A stretch of 64,000 bases of DNA from Diplosphaera chodatii (Eukaryota; Chlorophyta; Trebouxiophyceae; Prasiolales; Stichococcaceae): positions 2,728,001 to 2,792,000 of the forward strand of contig JAALGY010000033.1 in assembly GCA_032358165.1 (NCBI GenBank), given 5' to 3'. Positions 12,701 through 25,340 of the stretch are shown piece by piece. Within the stretch, counting starts at the first letter, position 1, and every line of letters starts with the position of its first letter. A program made the translations under genes and the position numbers. Below the pieces are notes generated by a model. It was not told the DNA's origin and did not search any database. It saw nothing but the letters and a program-made list of their open reading frames with translations.

Positions 12701-15700
12701 AAGAACACCTGCAGTCCCGACGAGATCCGTGTGATTGTGACTGAGGGTCGTGTGACGCTGACGCACATCCATGCCAGCAGCGGCGCAATGCTGGGCCCAT
12801 TGCCAGGAGCACGACTCGCCGTGGCGGTGAGGCCGGTGACGGGGTACCGCAGCAGCGAGGGGCAGGCGAAGCTGCCCTTGGTCACCGCCAGCTTGCCGCC
12901 AAACTTGGGCGCGTCCAGGTGCCCGGACGCCCTGCACCCAGCGAGGCCAGGGTGCTGCCCAGACAAGCCGCGGCATCCTATTGCACACGCGGTCTGCTTT
13001 GAGTCTCAACATGGACACCAAAGCCATATGGTGATTCTGGGCAGTGCCTCGCTAACAGTGTTGAGCAGACGGCAACGGGGTGTCACGTGAGCTGCAGGTG
13101 TGCAGCGCCGCCGATCCACTGCATCTCCGGCACCACTGTCGTCACGATCATCATGCCGCTGTCTTTGACGTCCACCTCCACATTGAGCTCGTCCTTCCCT
13201 GAGCCGCCGCCACCCAGCTGCGCAACAATTCCGCTCGCAGGTCAGCACAGAATCATGTTCTGCATTGGGTTGTTACAGCCCCAAGGATGTGTGTTGAGTG
13301 GATCCGACAAGCATGGAATCCTCAAGGGAGTCCGTTGTCAAGCCTGGACACATGTTGGATCTGAAGAGGGCACCTCCGACAGCGGCACGACGCCAGCAAC
13401 CTTCAGGTGGCCCGCGTGCCGTGCTGCTGCAGGCTCCAGCTCAACTGCAAAGTCCAGCTTTTGGGTCGCGTCTATTGCGGCTCGTGCGTTGGCGGTGGCC
13501 AGGCGCGTGGTGCCGATCGCGCCGTCGCACAGCTGCACCACCACCTTGCCTTCCGGCTCCGCAGCGCTGCCGCCTGTGTGAGAACGCCGAAATCGAAAAT
13601 GGTTGCAGCCATCGTATCTCCACAACCAGAGGGTCCTTACCTGAGAGCTGCCACAACATGTGGACTGCAGCAGCACATGGAGGCGGCGCACGCAAGCGCA
13701 CCCAGGCTGCCGGTCATGTACAGCAGGCCATTGACGGGGCTGTTGGCGAAGCTGCTCATGTTGTACCCCACGGCCTTGCGCATGCCCGCGCTGCCCTTCT
13801 GCCCGATGCTCCTGTGAGCCAAGGACGGTGCCACGGTGTCAGTCAGGCAAACCTGGCTGCTGGGCTGCCGTGGCCATGAAGGTCTGCCACACTGCTCAAG
13901 CAGGCTGCAGCTGCAGGCTGACGGCAACACCAACAAGCACGACACATCGCGCGCGGCGCACTTGAGGAAGGGGATGTTCATGCGGTTGAGGAGCTCGGCG
14001 GCGGGGGGCGAGGAGCCGGGGGCGGCCACGGCGGGCGCCGCGTGCTGCAGCGCCGGCACCGCGCGGAAGATGGGCTGCAGCATCGCCATCGGGAAGTCGT
14101 CCAGCTTCATGACCGCGTCCTGCCGGCTGCCCAGCAGGTCCCCCTTCACCGCCAGCTTCGCCTCGCCTGCGCAGCCGGGAGCAGGGGCGCTGGAGGAGGG
14201 CCGACGGGCGGTCGAGGGGCTCCTGCCAGTAGGGCAGGGGACTTCGGCGCCTTCACAGCTGACAACACTGCGCTGGTGGGCCCAGCGCGTGGGTGCCCCA
14301 GGCGGCCGGGGCCCCGCACCAGCGCTGAGCAGGAACTCGTGCAGTTTGATGCCCTCCTCGCTGTGGTACGCCCCCTCCGCCACCACCTGCCGCACCACAC
14401 AGCCGTCAGCACGGGTCGGGTGACTGGTAGCCCCAGCCAGCGGCCCCGGGACCGCGTCAGCCCTGCACGCTCGAGTGCCTGCCGACCATGCAAGCACACG
14501 CGCAGCGTCGGGCGGCGGCCGCGGGGGCGGCACCTTGTCCAGGCCGTAGTCGCCCCACTCCCAGTCCTCCCCCCGCACGCCAAACTCCACGCTGGTGGCG
14601 CCGCCGCCGCCGCCGTACGCCTCCCAGCTGCCCTTCCACTGCCCGCGGATGTCCTGCAGGCCCGGCAGTGCCGTCACACGGCCCCCGCCGCCCCCGCCTG
14701 CGAGCCGCATGCACCACGCATGCCGAAGGCGCGCATTCTGCTGCGTTGAATGCAAGTAGGTACTGTTCGCCGTGCAACCATGCCCAGACTCTCCAGTGTG
14801 AAAAGTTGGGGACGCACAAAGCGCTTCGGCAGACCAAAAGGCGCACCTTTCTTGGACGGCGTGGATGTGCTGCCCTCCGACGCCGCGGCGTGCGCTGCAT
14901 CTGCGGCAGCCTGCGCCTTGGCGGCCGCCATGACCTCCTCCACCTGCGGACAAGCCGAGCTCTGACTGGCGTCAGGCTGCCGACCTCGACTTGCGCCAAG
15001 ACATTGCCAGCATCCGAGGTTGGCCCAGTGCACATGCGGCACAAGGCCAGCAGTGGGGCATGGCGCTGGGGCCGGGCGGCACCTGGGCGCCCAGCTCGGC
15101 GGCGGCCACGCCGGCGCGCTGCATGTGCGCCAGGAACGCGGCCTTGGCGCGCTCGTAGTCCAGCGGCGTGACGGCCGTCGCGCGGCTGAGCAGCCGCGCC
15201 GCCGGCAGGATCTCCTCCATGTGCGCCTCCTTCACGTTGATCTGCAGACACGTGCCACCTCAGCGCAGACCATTAGCAATTCAGAGCTCAAGAGTTTTCA
15301 TCGAAGGGATCACTATGTACAGTACTGCTGTTGCATGCAGGAGGTAGTGACGAGGACACGGCTGTCCGTGTACTTAAGATTGCTCTGGACTAGTGCAAAA
15401 ACTTATATTTCAGTTCAGCAATAATGACGAAAGAGCACCTGCACACGCCAGCGGCCAGACGCCGGATCGAAGACTGCATCCTGCTTCGGCTTCGTGGCCG
15501 CAGCCCCCGGCACGCCAGTGCTCGCTGCAGTGCCAGGCGCGGCTGCGGGCGGCAGCGCCAGCGAGGCGGCCGTGCGCGGCAGGGGCGCGCCTGCGGGAAT
15601 GGTGTAGTCCCCCGAGACCTGCACCGCGGCCAACACCGCATTGGCGCCTTCTCCGCGGCGGCTCAACTGGTGATCTTCTCGTCAGGTAGGCGACACCCAG

Positions 15701-18700
15701 ATATGAGGACTTGAAGAGATGTCCACAGCACCAGGAGACGGGCAGCATGCAGCGCAGCACCCAGCCGCACCTCGTAGGTGGACCGCTTCTGCTCCAGGCG
15801 GACCTTCTCCAGGCGGATCACGTCGCGCTCCCAGCGGAAGGACCCCGCCAGCGCCTCGCCCTGCAGGCGACCAACCAATCGGCTTACAGCACAGCTGGTC
15901 GACTGGTCGGACCCGGTCCCAAGGCAGACAGCAGCACTCACAGGCTGCGATCGATGCGTGTGCGGCAGGCCCGGCGGTGGCGACGCGGCTGACCTGCAGG
16001 CCGGAGAAGCGCGGCCCGGCGACCTTCAGGTTGCCGCGGCCCATGCGGGTGTCGAAGTTGACGTGCAGCGCCGCGTCCTGCACCGTGCCGCGCAGCGACG
16101 CCAGCTCCAGCTCGTCCAGCGCCAGGCCCGTCACCTGGCAGTCCACCTGGCTGGTGCTGCGGTTCACCTGCAGCTTTGTGCGCGGCCATCAGAGTGCTGC
16201 TCGCCGCACACAGGTGCCATGCCGCCGCGCAACGGGACTTGGAAGGGTCATGCAAAGGACACCGCATGTGCAGGGGCGGTGGACGGCGCGCCTCGGCAGA
16301 CACCAGCAGCGGCCCGCAGCGCAGCGAGAAGTGGCCGCCGCCGTCGGCGCCCTCCACGTGCGGCTTGGTCACCACCGGCGACGAGCGCCCGGCTGCGGCG
16401 CAGGACGTCACGGTGCGTCGCGCGCCAACGTGGGCCGCTGCAGTTCATGCACATGGCAGGCGCCAAATCCACCTACAGCTTCACGATGGTGACCATGCGT
16501 GACTGAGACCTCGGGCGCACGGCCACACCTGCCAGCAGCTGCCGGCCGTCCGGGCGCTGCGCCGCGGCGGGCGCGACCTCGTAGTTGCCGGCGGCAAAGC
16601 CGGCGGGGCCGGGGCGCGCGGACCCGGCCGCGGCGGGCTCCGGCGACGGCGTGCGCCGCAGCACCGCGCCAGCGATGTCCACGTCCAGCGCCTGCCGTCG
16701 CACGGCAGCCTCAGGGGGCGGGCGTGCGAGCTGCCGTGGTGCTAGACTGACCCCAGCAGTGTGCAGCATGTGGGAGCATGCACCCACGGCAACGCTGAGC
16801 GCAGGCAGGTGGACAAGGGGTGCGGCGGGGCGGGGCTGCCGGTGGGTGGGGGTTGGCACCTCGTCGGGGCGCAGGCCGCGGGCGTGGAGGCGCACGCCGC
16901 CGGGGCCCACCTCCAGGCTGCCGCCCAGCTGCCGGCACAGCCGCAGCTGGTTCACCCGCAGCTGCTCCAGCCTCAGGTCGCCTGGCCGGCGGCAGCGATG
17001 AGGTGTTCGCAACTATGCACACATGCCGCGCACGATGGGAATTGCAGCTGCGATGAGCGCTGGCAGAATGATGCAGGGCTGCAGTCCGAATGATCACCAG
17101 CAAAGGTGGTGGGCGTGTCGTCCTGAGGGCCGCCGCCCGCGCCCTCTGCCGTCGGAACCACACGCCCCGAGAAGCTGGTGTGCCCCTGCGATGCAGCCGT
17201 CCAGCCTCAGGACGGCCAACAGCCTGCCTGTGGCCAGTCATGCGGTGCTGCACGTCGGCAGCCGGCGGCGCGCGGCGGGCGCCGGCGGCGGCGCTGCGCA
17301 CCGCGAGGCGCAGGCGCTGGTGGGGCGCGGCGGGGGTGGCGGTGCGGCCGTCGGGGGCGGCGGCGGGCGGCGACACCAGCGGCAGCACGTCCAGGCCCCG
17401 CAGGTCCGCCTCCACGTCGCACGCCTCCACCACCACCCGGCCCAGCTCCGTCGCGCGGGCCTGCGGTTGGATCCGAGTGCAGCGTCCGCCACCACTCGCC
17501 GGCCGTGTGTCACAACTGCACGCCGTGTAGGATGCCGTGCTGCATCACCAGGACTGTGGGGTACGCGTCTGGCCGACTGGCCCATGGCCCTGGCTGATAA
17601 GCCCCCGAAGCGGCACCTGTGTGAACGCCTGCTTCATGGCCCGCGGGCTGGGGGGCCGGGTGTGCAGCGTGGCGGAGGCGCTCAGCGCGGGCGCCTGGCA
17701 CGACACCCTGGTCGCGGTCGGCCGCAGGTCCAGCGAACCTGACGCCTGCATGCTCAAAAGACATTGCATGTCACCTCACATCCGACTTGTTGCAGGAGCG
17801 CTCGCCGATGCCGCTCGAGGTGATGAGAGGAACCTGGGCCACTAACCATGCTCTCCAGGGCAACAGCAAGCGAGATACTTTTGTGGGCACCTGGGCAGCG
17901 GGCGCCTCCCAGGAGCCCGCGATGGTGGGGTCCACATGGGAGCCGGACAGGGTGACTGCGCAAGACGCCTGCCCCAGCACCAGCGCCGGGGGCAGCTCCG
18001 AGCCCTGTCGCACATACCATGTGGCATGAACAAGAGTGACAATCACTGCTGCGAGGCATGCGAGTTGCTGCACACAATCCTGTGCTGTGCAAGGTGCGAA
18101 CCCATCACACCAGGCGAGACGCGCACCGGGGGCAGGTAGCGCTGCAGCAGCGCCTCGGCGGGCAGGCCGCGCCCCTGCAGCTGCATGCGCACGGCGCGCG
18201 GGTCCTCCTCCGCCTGCGGGGGGAGCCACATGCGCCCCGCCGCCACCAGCTGGCCCCCCTCCAGCGGCTCCGCCTGTCGGGATCCAGGGCGCTGTGTCCG
18301 TACACTGTCTCTCGATCGCCAAAGCCAAACCGGCGCGTCTTCCATCAATACAGTCAAGTGTCTTGTGATGGGTCTGCAGGCACACAGGAACAGGCAGGCG
18401 CACCACTCCAGTTTGACAGCTGGCTGTGGTCACCTTGCCGGAGTGCAGCATGAAGACTTCAGAGGCGGTGTCCATGGTGAAGACGGCGGCGCCGGCGCGC
18501 ACGGGCAGGCGGTCGTACACGCCCACCGCCCCCGGCTCGGCCGCCAGCACGGCCCGCGCCGCGGAGTCCTCCACGGCGGCCAGCATCTCGGGCGTCGGCC
18601 GCACCGCCACCGCCGTGCCTGCACCGCCATGGTGACCTTGTTGAGGCCACACTGGTCAGGAAATCTGCTGCAGTTAGTATGAGTTTGGGCACAACATCTT

Positions 18701-21700
18701 GATGTGTGCAGCATGCCAGCAGAGCGCCGGCACTGCTGCAAGCGGCACGGACTGCATTGCCACAACCATGCGGGGCGGCCAGCCTGCGAACGGCAGCAGC
18801 AGCAGCGGCGGCGCGCACCGGAGAACAGCGGCTCCTCGAGGGGGCCGGTGATGTGGAGCGCCCCCCGCAGCGCGCCCGCCAGCGGCTGCGGCAGCGGCCG
18901 CACGCCCAGCGTCTCGCGCAGCGCGTTCGCCTCCACCAGCGGCACCTCCGCGCTGAAGCGGTACCGCCCGGTGTCCGGGTCCAGGTCCATGTCGCCTGTC
19001 ATCGTCAGCGGCACGGCGCCAAAGTTGCCAGAGGCGTTGTGCACGTACATGCGGTCGCCCTCGAACAGCAGGTCCATGCTGGCGTCGCTGAAGTCGTCCA
19101 CCGCGTCCCAGAAGTGGAAGGCGCCACCCCGGCACCTGTTGGGTTGGGAGCGGATTGTCTGTACCAGAACCTGCTCCGAATATGAGCTCGGTGTGACTTC
19201 ATGTATGCACCGAGTTGCCAGACATCTGTGCTGCAGGGCGGTCAATAAGCCGTGCACCTGAGCCGGCCGCCGAAGGACGGAAAGTGCCACGTCTTAGAGT
19301 CGTGGGCATACAGCCGCAGGTCGCCGTTGATGCGGCCGCCGCTGATGTCCATGGGCAGCTCGATGAGGCGCTCCACCAGGGGCGCGTGCAGGTTGTGGCC
19401 TGCATCGGAACATGCGTGAACATCCTCAAGACAGAGACGCGAGCCTGACAGCCGCCCCTTGTGCTGCGTCGGAACCAGAGCCCCAGCCGCCAGAAGAAGC
19501 GCAGCATTGTGAGCCCTGCAAAGGTGCAAGGGGTCAGGCCAAGATGCATTCGCAGCAGTCCTGTTGGTGCGCCGCGACGCACCCTTGATGACCACTGACA
19601 GGTCCGGCGTCTTTCCCGGCGTCGCCAGGTGCTTCACGCAGATACGGGCAGCAATCTTGCCGCCCGTGGGCTGCGCTGTGCTCTCCGGCTGCTCAGGACC
19701 TGCGTCTGCTGCCACGCCCTGCACGGACTGTGACTGATCACCAGTGCCACTGCCATCCTGCAGCAGGCCCGCCAACTCCAGTTGGCCGCTGGGTGCGTTC
19801 CGAAGGTGGCGCTGCGCGCTCTCCGAAAGCATTGTGCACCTGAGAAGAAGGCATGCCGAGTATCGACACGGACACAAGTGGATTTGGGTATGTCGAGGCT
19901 CGCAGATGGGTACATGGCCTATTTGCAAAAGCCATGCCGTCGTTCCCATCACTCGGAGCCGGCTCACTTGTAGGTGGAGGGGTCGCGCTCGTGCACTGCG
20001 GCCGTCAGGTCGACCGTGAGGCGGTCGTAGGAGCGGCCCAGGCGCAGGACGGCGTCCGCCTGCTCGAAGCGGCGGGGCGCCCGCTCGCCCGCCACCCACA
20101 CATCCACCCTGGCGTCCCGCACCCGCAGGGAGTCGACAGCCACCTGCAGCACATGGACCGACATTCATTCGCCTCCGAGCGACTGGGCACCCAGGATTGC
20201 AGCAGTGGATAGCGTATTGAATGCTGAGGCTCGAGGAATATCTGTGACGCGAAAAGCTTACCTCAGGAAGAGTGGCATTTTGCGCAATCCTAGACACCTG
20301 GCGGGACAGCCACCCCCTCTGGCCACGCCGCCCTGCACAAAGCGCAGCATGCTGCCTGAGTGTGAGCTTCAAGCGGTGCTGCCGTGGTGGCGATACAGCT
20401 GCGGCCCCGCTCTGCGAGACGTACATCCACTGGCAGGGCTGGCAGGTCGGAGCGCACCACGCTTCCGGAGGCGGGCATCCAGGGCGGCGATCTCGTCGGG
20501 CGTCGCCGGGGTGTACCGCTCGCCAACTGAACCCAGCATGTCACCATACCTTGACGCCAGCGCATCCTGGTTCCTCTGCTGATGGAGACCGTCAAGCAGC
20601 TCAGTCCACAGCTACCAGCATGAGGTGTTGCTCATTCACCTTCAAGCTCCAGCCTGGCAGGACAACACTCTGCAGAGTCACGCTGAGCTATGGCACCACA
20701 CGATGCCTGCCAGGTCGCCAGCTAAGCGATCACCTTGATGCGGCCGCTGCTGGTGCGAGACAGTGGATCGTGCATCGGCGGCGGCGGCTGCAGCGTGTCC
20801 ATGACGCTGAGCTCCTCAGCTCGCTGCAGCGCCTGCTGCTGCCTCGCTGCAATCGCGGCCGCCTGCTGCGCCGCCGCTTCGTGGAGCTGACCGCCTGCTG
20901 GCGGGGATGCTGGCTGTGGCAGGCCCCACCCCGCAGGCGCCCCTGCGTCGTGCAGGGTGCTGGGAGCTGCTGCTGGTCGCGGCTGAGCACCTTCTGCAGT
21001 GCTCATGTGTTGAGGCAGCTGCCGCTGCGGCAGCCGTGGATCCGTGTCGGACGGCTGATGACCATGGGATGCGCCCTGCGGTGGCGTAACACTCTGCTGC
21101 CCTGCGGCGTGAGGCGTGTGGCCAGCTGCCTGTGGAGCATCTGGCACAGGCTGCTGAGCGCTGCTTCGCCCAGCTGGGGCCGGCTGGTCGGGCGGGATCC
21201 CCGCCAGCGGCGCTGTCCGGAATGTGGGTGCGGGCTGGTCGCCTGCCTGCTGCTGCTGCCGGCTGGTCAGCTTGCGCCACTGCTTGGCGGCGCGAGCGTA
21301 GCGACGGCTCAGCCGCCGCCGCTTGCGGTCCCACGCGTCGGCGGGCTTCTCAGCTGAAGGTGGCTGTATGCCCTGCTGCGGCTGCTGGCTGCTGTCGAGC
21401 TTGTTGGTGCCAAGGGGCGACGCCTCGAAGGAAGCCCCCTGCAGCACCTTCGTCAGACTGTCCGGCATGCCGCGAAGCGGCTCGGCCAAGCCGTCCTCTG
21501 CTGGCTGCTGTGGCCCCGCTGCTGGTTGACCATCTGTCGCCGACGCTGCTCGAAGCTGTGCACCTGCAGCGTCTGCACCAGCTGACGGCTGGAGATCTGC
21601 TGCCAGGGTCTCTGCCTCTGTCGGTGGCGTGGCAATGTCTGCCCCCGGTGCCACGGCTGCATCGGGCGCTGCCTGGCAGGCCTGCTCCGGTTCTGCCGGC

Positions 21701-24700
21701 AGGTGGAGCGGCGCAGCATCGGGCTGCTGGTGCCGCAGAGCATCCGGCTGCGCTGCGACTGTCTGACCAGCTTCCTGCAGCCGTGCTTCAGCGAGTCGCT
21801 GGTGCTGCAGCTCGCTGAAGCGGCTGGGGCGCGACGCGCGCCGGCTGTGCCTGTCATGGGGCAACAAAACGTCCTATTACATGGAACTCCACAGCCCACG
21901 ACCACATGGCCAGGCAGTCACCATGGCATGAACAGGTTTGCCAATGGGCTCATGTGACGTCTCAGCCATGCAGACTCGGGATGTGCACACCTTTCACGGC
22001 CAAAGCGCACGGAACGTATGCGGTCGACATCACGCCAGGCCTCGACCCGGTCTGCTGCTGGCTGCCGCTGCTGCCTGTGGTGCTGCTGCGACGCCGCGAG
22101 GTCTGCCGCAGCGCCGCTGCCGCCCAGTGCGTCGATTGCCAATGCTGCCTCGGCGCGGTGCGCCCGGAATGCGGACGCCTCGGCCCGCAACAGCGCTGCT
22201 GCCGGCACACGCCGGCTGCTGAACGACGCTGGCTTCGTGCGCTGCTGCGCTGCCTGGTGGTGAGCACCTCCCGCCCCTGAGCCTGCCAGCTCATGCGCGG
22301 ATCTTGTGCCAAACTGTTCCGGCAGCACGTGCTCCGCTGTCGGCCGCAACTCGAGCCTGGAGATCTGCTGCATGAGGCGCTGCTGGGCGGTCGGCTCCTG
22401 CGCGCCGGCTTGCAGCCCTGCCGCGTCCTCCACTTGCGCCTGCCAGGGCAGCCGCGGCAGGGCCCTGGGCAGGCCCTGCGGCAGCGCCCTCGGCAGCGCC
22501 TGCGGCAGCGACTGCGGCAGCGACTGCAGCGTCTGCCAGGAGGCGTCCATGCCGCCGCGCACCGTGGTCGGCGCCGACGCCATGCTGTGCATGATGCGCT
22601 GCCAGGCTGTCCTGGACGCCTCAGCAGCCGCACCGCTGTCTGACGGCTGGTCTGCAGCGTCGAGCGGTGCTGGCGCTGCACCATCCGCTGCCTCAGCCAC
22701 CACCGGACCAGCCTCTGCACTGTCCCTGCTGCTGGGTTCCCCAGCTGCTGGCTCGGGCTCTGGCTGCTCAGCTGTTGTCGCCGCATGTGCGACTGCAGGC
22801 GGGCCGGCATCCGCTGGCTGGCTGCCGTGCGGGGTGCCAGCGAGGGCAGGCCTGGTGATGACCCCCGGCTGCTGCTGCAGCGGCGCCCGACGCGGCTCAC
22901 CCATGGGCATGCCCGCCGACTGCAGCCGCAGCTGCTGCAGCTGGCGCTGCAGCTGTGTCCGTGGCTGCTCGAGCGCACCACTCGCAGCCTCACCAGCGTC
23001 TGCCGGGGCTTCGCGCCCATCCGGCTGCCCGTCCTCTGCCGCAGCATGCTGCGTGCTGCCCTCGCTGCCGGCATCGACTGCCACATCCGCCGCGTCGGTG
23101 CCCGCAGCACCTGCGCCAGACCTCTCAGCGGCCAGGCCATCCACCTGCTGCGCTGGGGCGCCCTGCAGCGCCGCCGTGCGTGCGCGCGGTGCGCTGACGT
23201 GCTCCTGCGACGGCTGCTCCGGCTCCGCCGACCGCTGGACCGGCTGCTGCTGCTGCGCCGGCTGCCGCACGGCTGGGTGCGGCGCCCCGGCCTGCTTGGC
23301 CAGGCGCTGCTGCGCGCGCACCGCACGGCGCGCGGCCGTCAGCGCCTCGATGCTCAGCTCGTCGCCGGCGATGCTGGCGGGCGGCACGATGGCGGGCGCC
23401 GGCGGCTCGGGCGCCTTGCCGGTCCGGTCCTGGGCCTGTCGCAATCCGGGCGGTCTGCGGTCAGCACCTCAGCCGCACGACCTTCGCAGCCTGGGTGATG
23501 ATGCATACCTAAGTATACGTACCAGAAGCAACGGCCAGGTAGGCCACTGTGCGCAGGAGGGCTGGTGGCGGCTTGCCTTGGTGATGCCCGGCAGCAGCGT
23601 GGCGCGCACAGAGGGGACCGGGTCCTCCGGGTAGCCGAACCACGACAGGTTGTCGCACTGCACCAGGTTGACCTGTGCGACGCCACGCTTCGTCAGAATG
23701 CAGTCTGTTTGCACCTTGCATCGTACGAAATGTGTTTGACTCGAGACTCGGAAACACCTATGCATGCAGCCAGCACATGCTCGTCAGCAAGCTGCGCCGG
23801 TGCCCACCTGGGTGCCCACGGCCTGCAGCGACAGCACCACCTTGCGCTGCAGCGCCGATTGCAGCGCGTTGACCGACACCACCACCTCCGGCGCCGTGAC
23901 GCTGGTGCGCTCCAGGCCGCTGGCCGAGGGCCCCAGCTCCACCGGCCCGACGGATGCCAGGGGCGTCAGCCCCATCAGCCCCGTCGGCGCGATCCACCGC
24001 ACCCGCCCCACTGACACCTGCACACATCAGTGCATAGTGACACACCTGACTGCCAGCACCAGCACTGCCGCATTCCCAAAGACCCATGTGCCCGCAATGC
24101 GTCTGGCTGCTGAAGATGCCCCTTGCGAGGGCAGAACCTCCGTGCTCTATGCAGAGGCTTCCGCCGGCCCTCCTCACCTCGCGGCCAAGCGCCTGCGACA
24201 CCGCCACCGTGGCGCTGGACAGGACGTTGGCATTGATCGCGCGCACGCCCCAGATGTTGACCGTGGCGGTGGCGAGCCCCAGCAGCAGCGCACCCGCCGC
24301 CAGCACCCTGACATACCAACTCTCCAGCCACTGCCGCTGCGACTGCCACCAGGTCAGCGCTGCAGAGCGCGCCGCCGCGAGCTGCGCATGCGCTGCCGCA
24401 CTCACAGCCGCGCTGGCGCGGCGCAGTGGCTCCGGCAAGCGGCGGTCCAGACCAGAGGCTGCGGTGCATGGCATCAGTCTGCGCCACTGGAATGCCCTAC
24501 CAAAGCATGCCAGTACAACTGTCGACTTCGAGTCTGCAACGCGCACCTGCAGAGGTGACATGGCCGCTGGAGGCTGGCCGTGCTGCTTTGGGGTGCCGCA
24601 GCAAGCGGAGCACCCCGCCGCGACCTCCGCACCCTGCAGTCCACCATGCTCGCAGTGACCGATGGGAGATGACTTATGCAGAGAATCGCAAGTAGGCAAA

Positions 24701-24864
24701 CTCAGCCAGAACAGCACGCCACTGGCAGAACTGTACTCACCACTCAGGAACGGCGTGCCATGCAGCTGGGTGTGGACCCGCCGCACGCCAGCAGGCGCCC
24801 GCACCGCGCCGCACGGCATGCGCAGGCGCAGCCCGGGTGCTGTTGGACCGCAGCGCCCCGACAT
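9796..24864 (-). CDS. TIC236: TIC236-like AsmA/TamB-domain protein of the chloroplast inner envelope
   Basis: Very large protein related to plant TIC236 (EMB2410) and bacterial TamB. TIC236 is anchored in the inner envelope, spans the intermembrane space to TOC75 and is needed for plastid protein import. The Arg-rich N-terminal exon (24864 to ~24740) is transit-peptide-like. A single hydrophobic segment (~24335-24270) precedes the blocks shared with plant proteins: DNLSWFGYPEDPVPS (~23650), NLHAPLVERLIELPMDISGG (~19390), WDAVDDFSDASMDLLFEGD (~19110), VHNASGNFGAVPL (~19045). The C-terminal DUF490/TamB end has LAGALLAEDGQLALSSLA, WRLVSAPSIPGLLSLDP, LTMGTEVEVQFGRSLQA and LLFQYSGEGVPF. Repeated beta-rich TamB-type segments fill 10-19 kb, each in a short exon. 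The insertion at 20.7-23.4 kb is unusual and is listed separately. The start is inferred; the stop at 9796 is clear. Confidence 0.92.
20735..23444 (-). other. Gln/Pro/Ala-rich low-complexity insertion in the TIC236-like protein
   Basis: Two long exons (about 23444 to 21990 and 21860 to 20735) encode roughly 850 residues dominated by Q, A, P, S, R and E with runs such as QQQQP, and no block recognisable as a folded domain. A short basic patch (RKRRRLSRRYARAAKQW, ~21300) interrupts it. The insertion lies after the DNLSWFGYPEDP block and before the first TamB-like repeats. It is far longer than neighbouring exons of this gene. It is probably intrinsically disordered. Being Gln/Ala-rich, it also produces long open frames on the opposite strand that are not genes. 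Confidence 0.75.
22445..22532 (-). repeat. 12-bp tandem repeat encoding LPQ/LPR tetrapeptides
   Basis: Within the low-complexity exon of the TIC236-like gene, an imperfect 12-bp unit (plus strand GGCAGCGCCCTC, GGCAGCGCCTGC, GGCAGCGACTGC and variants) repeats about seven times. It encodes successive SLPQ/ALPR/GLPR units. It is a coding minisatellite that probably varies in copy number. Confidence 0.7.
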
Positions 24865-25340
24865 GCCGCCAGCTGAGCTACGCGCAGCTCAGCAGGCATG
24901 CTGAACCCCTGGAATGGTGCCTCCTTTTCGAACGGTGTAGCGCTGCATGTGCATCCAGATCACAATCTGTTGAGGTGCGCGCCAGCGCCAAGGGGTGACT
25001 TAGCTTCCCTCCAAACAGCACATTCCAACTGACCATATTCGACACTGCAACAGCCAACACGTTGCGATCAGTGTGACGCTGGTCACTAACACTGCCTCTG
25101 GATGACCGCCCTGGGGTGGTACGATGATTGGCACTAATTAGGGCAGAGTGGGGGTGACCATAGGCCATCATAGCCGTCAGCCTATGTACTGCGGTCCTGC
25201 AACATTGGGGGAATCAGCAGGCTTTATCCTCGATCTCCGCATCTGCGCAACGGTCGGACCAACATCTCAGGCTTGGCATTCAGCAAACTAAGGGTCAATC
25301 ACACCAAATACTCTGCATTTGATTGCAGCAGCCGGCAGAG
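24865..25340. other. Divergent promoter region
   Basis: Separates the starts of the TIC236-like gene (minus) and the hypothetical plastid protein (plus). It is less GC-rich than its flanks and has no convincing ORF or RNA. It presumably holds both promoters and 5' UTRs. Confidence 0.5.

Noticed and set aside
13637..14953. Minus-strand ORF of 438 codons as a separate gene
   Set aside because: It runs through several introns of the TIC236-like gene. The conserved pieces switch frame at splice sites.
20272..21357. Plus-strand ORF of 361 codons
   Set aside because: It is antisense to the Gln/Ala/Pro-rich exon of the TIC236-like gene. GCN/CAG-rich sequence lacks stops on the opposite strand, and the translation is Cys/Arg/Trp-rich without any family motif.
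22306..23634. Plus-strand ORF of 442 codons, Cys/Ala/Ser-rich
   Set aside because: Same cause: mirror of the low-complexity exon. It has no start context or conserved block.
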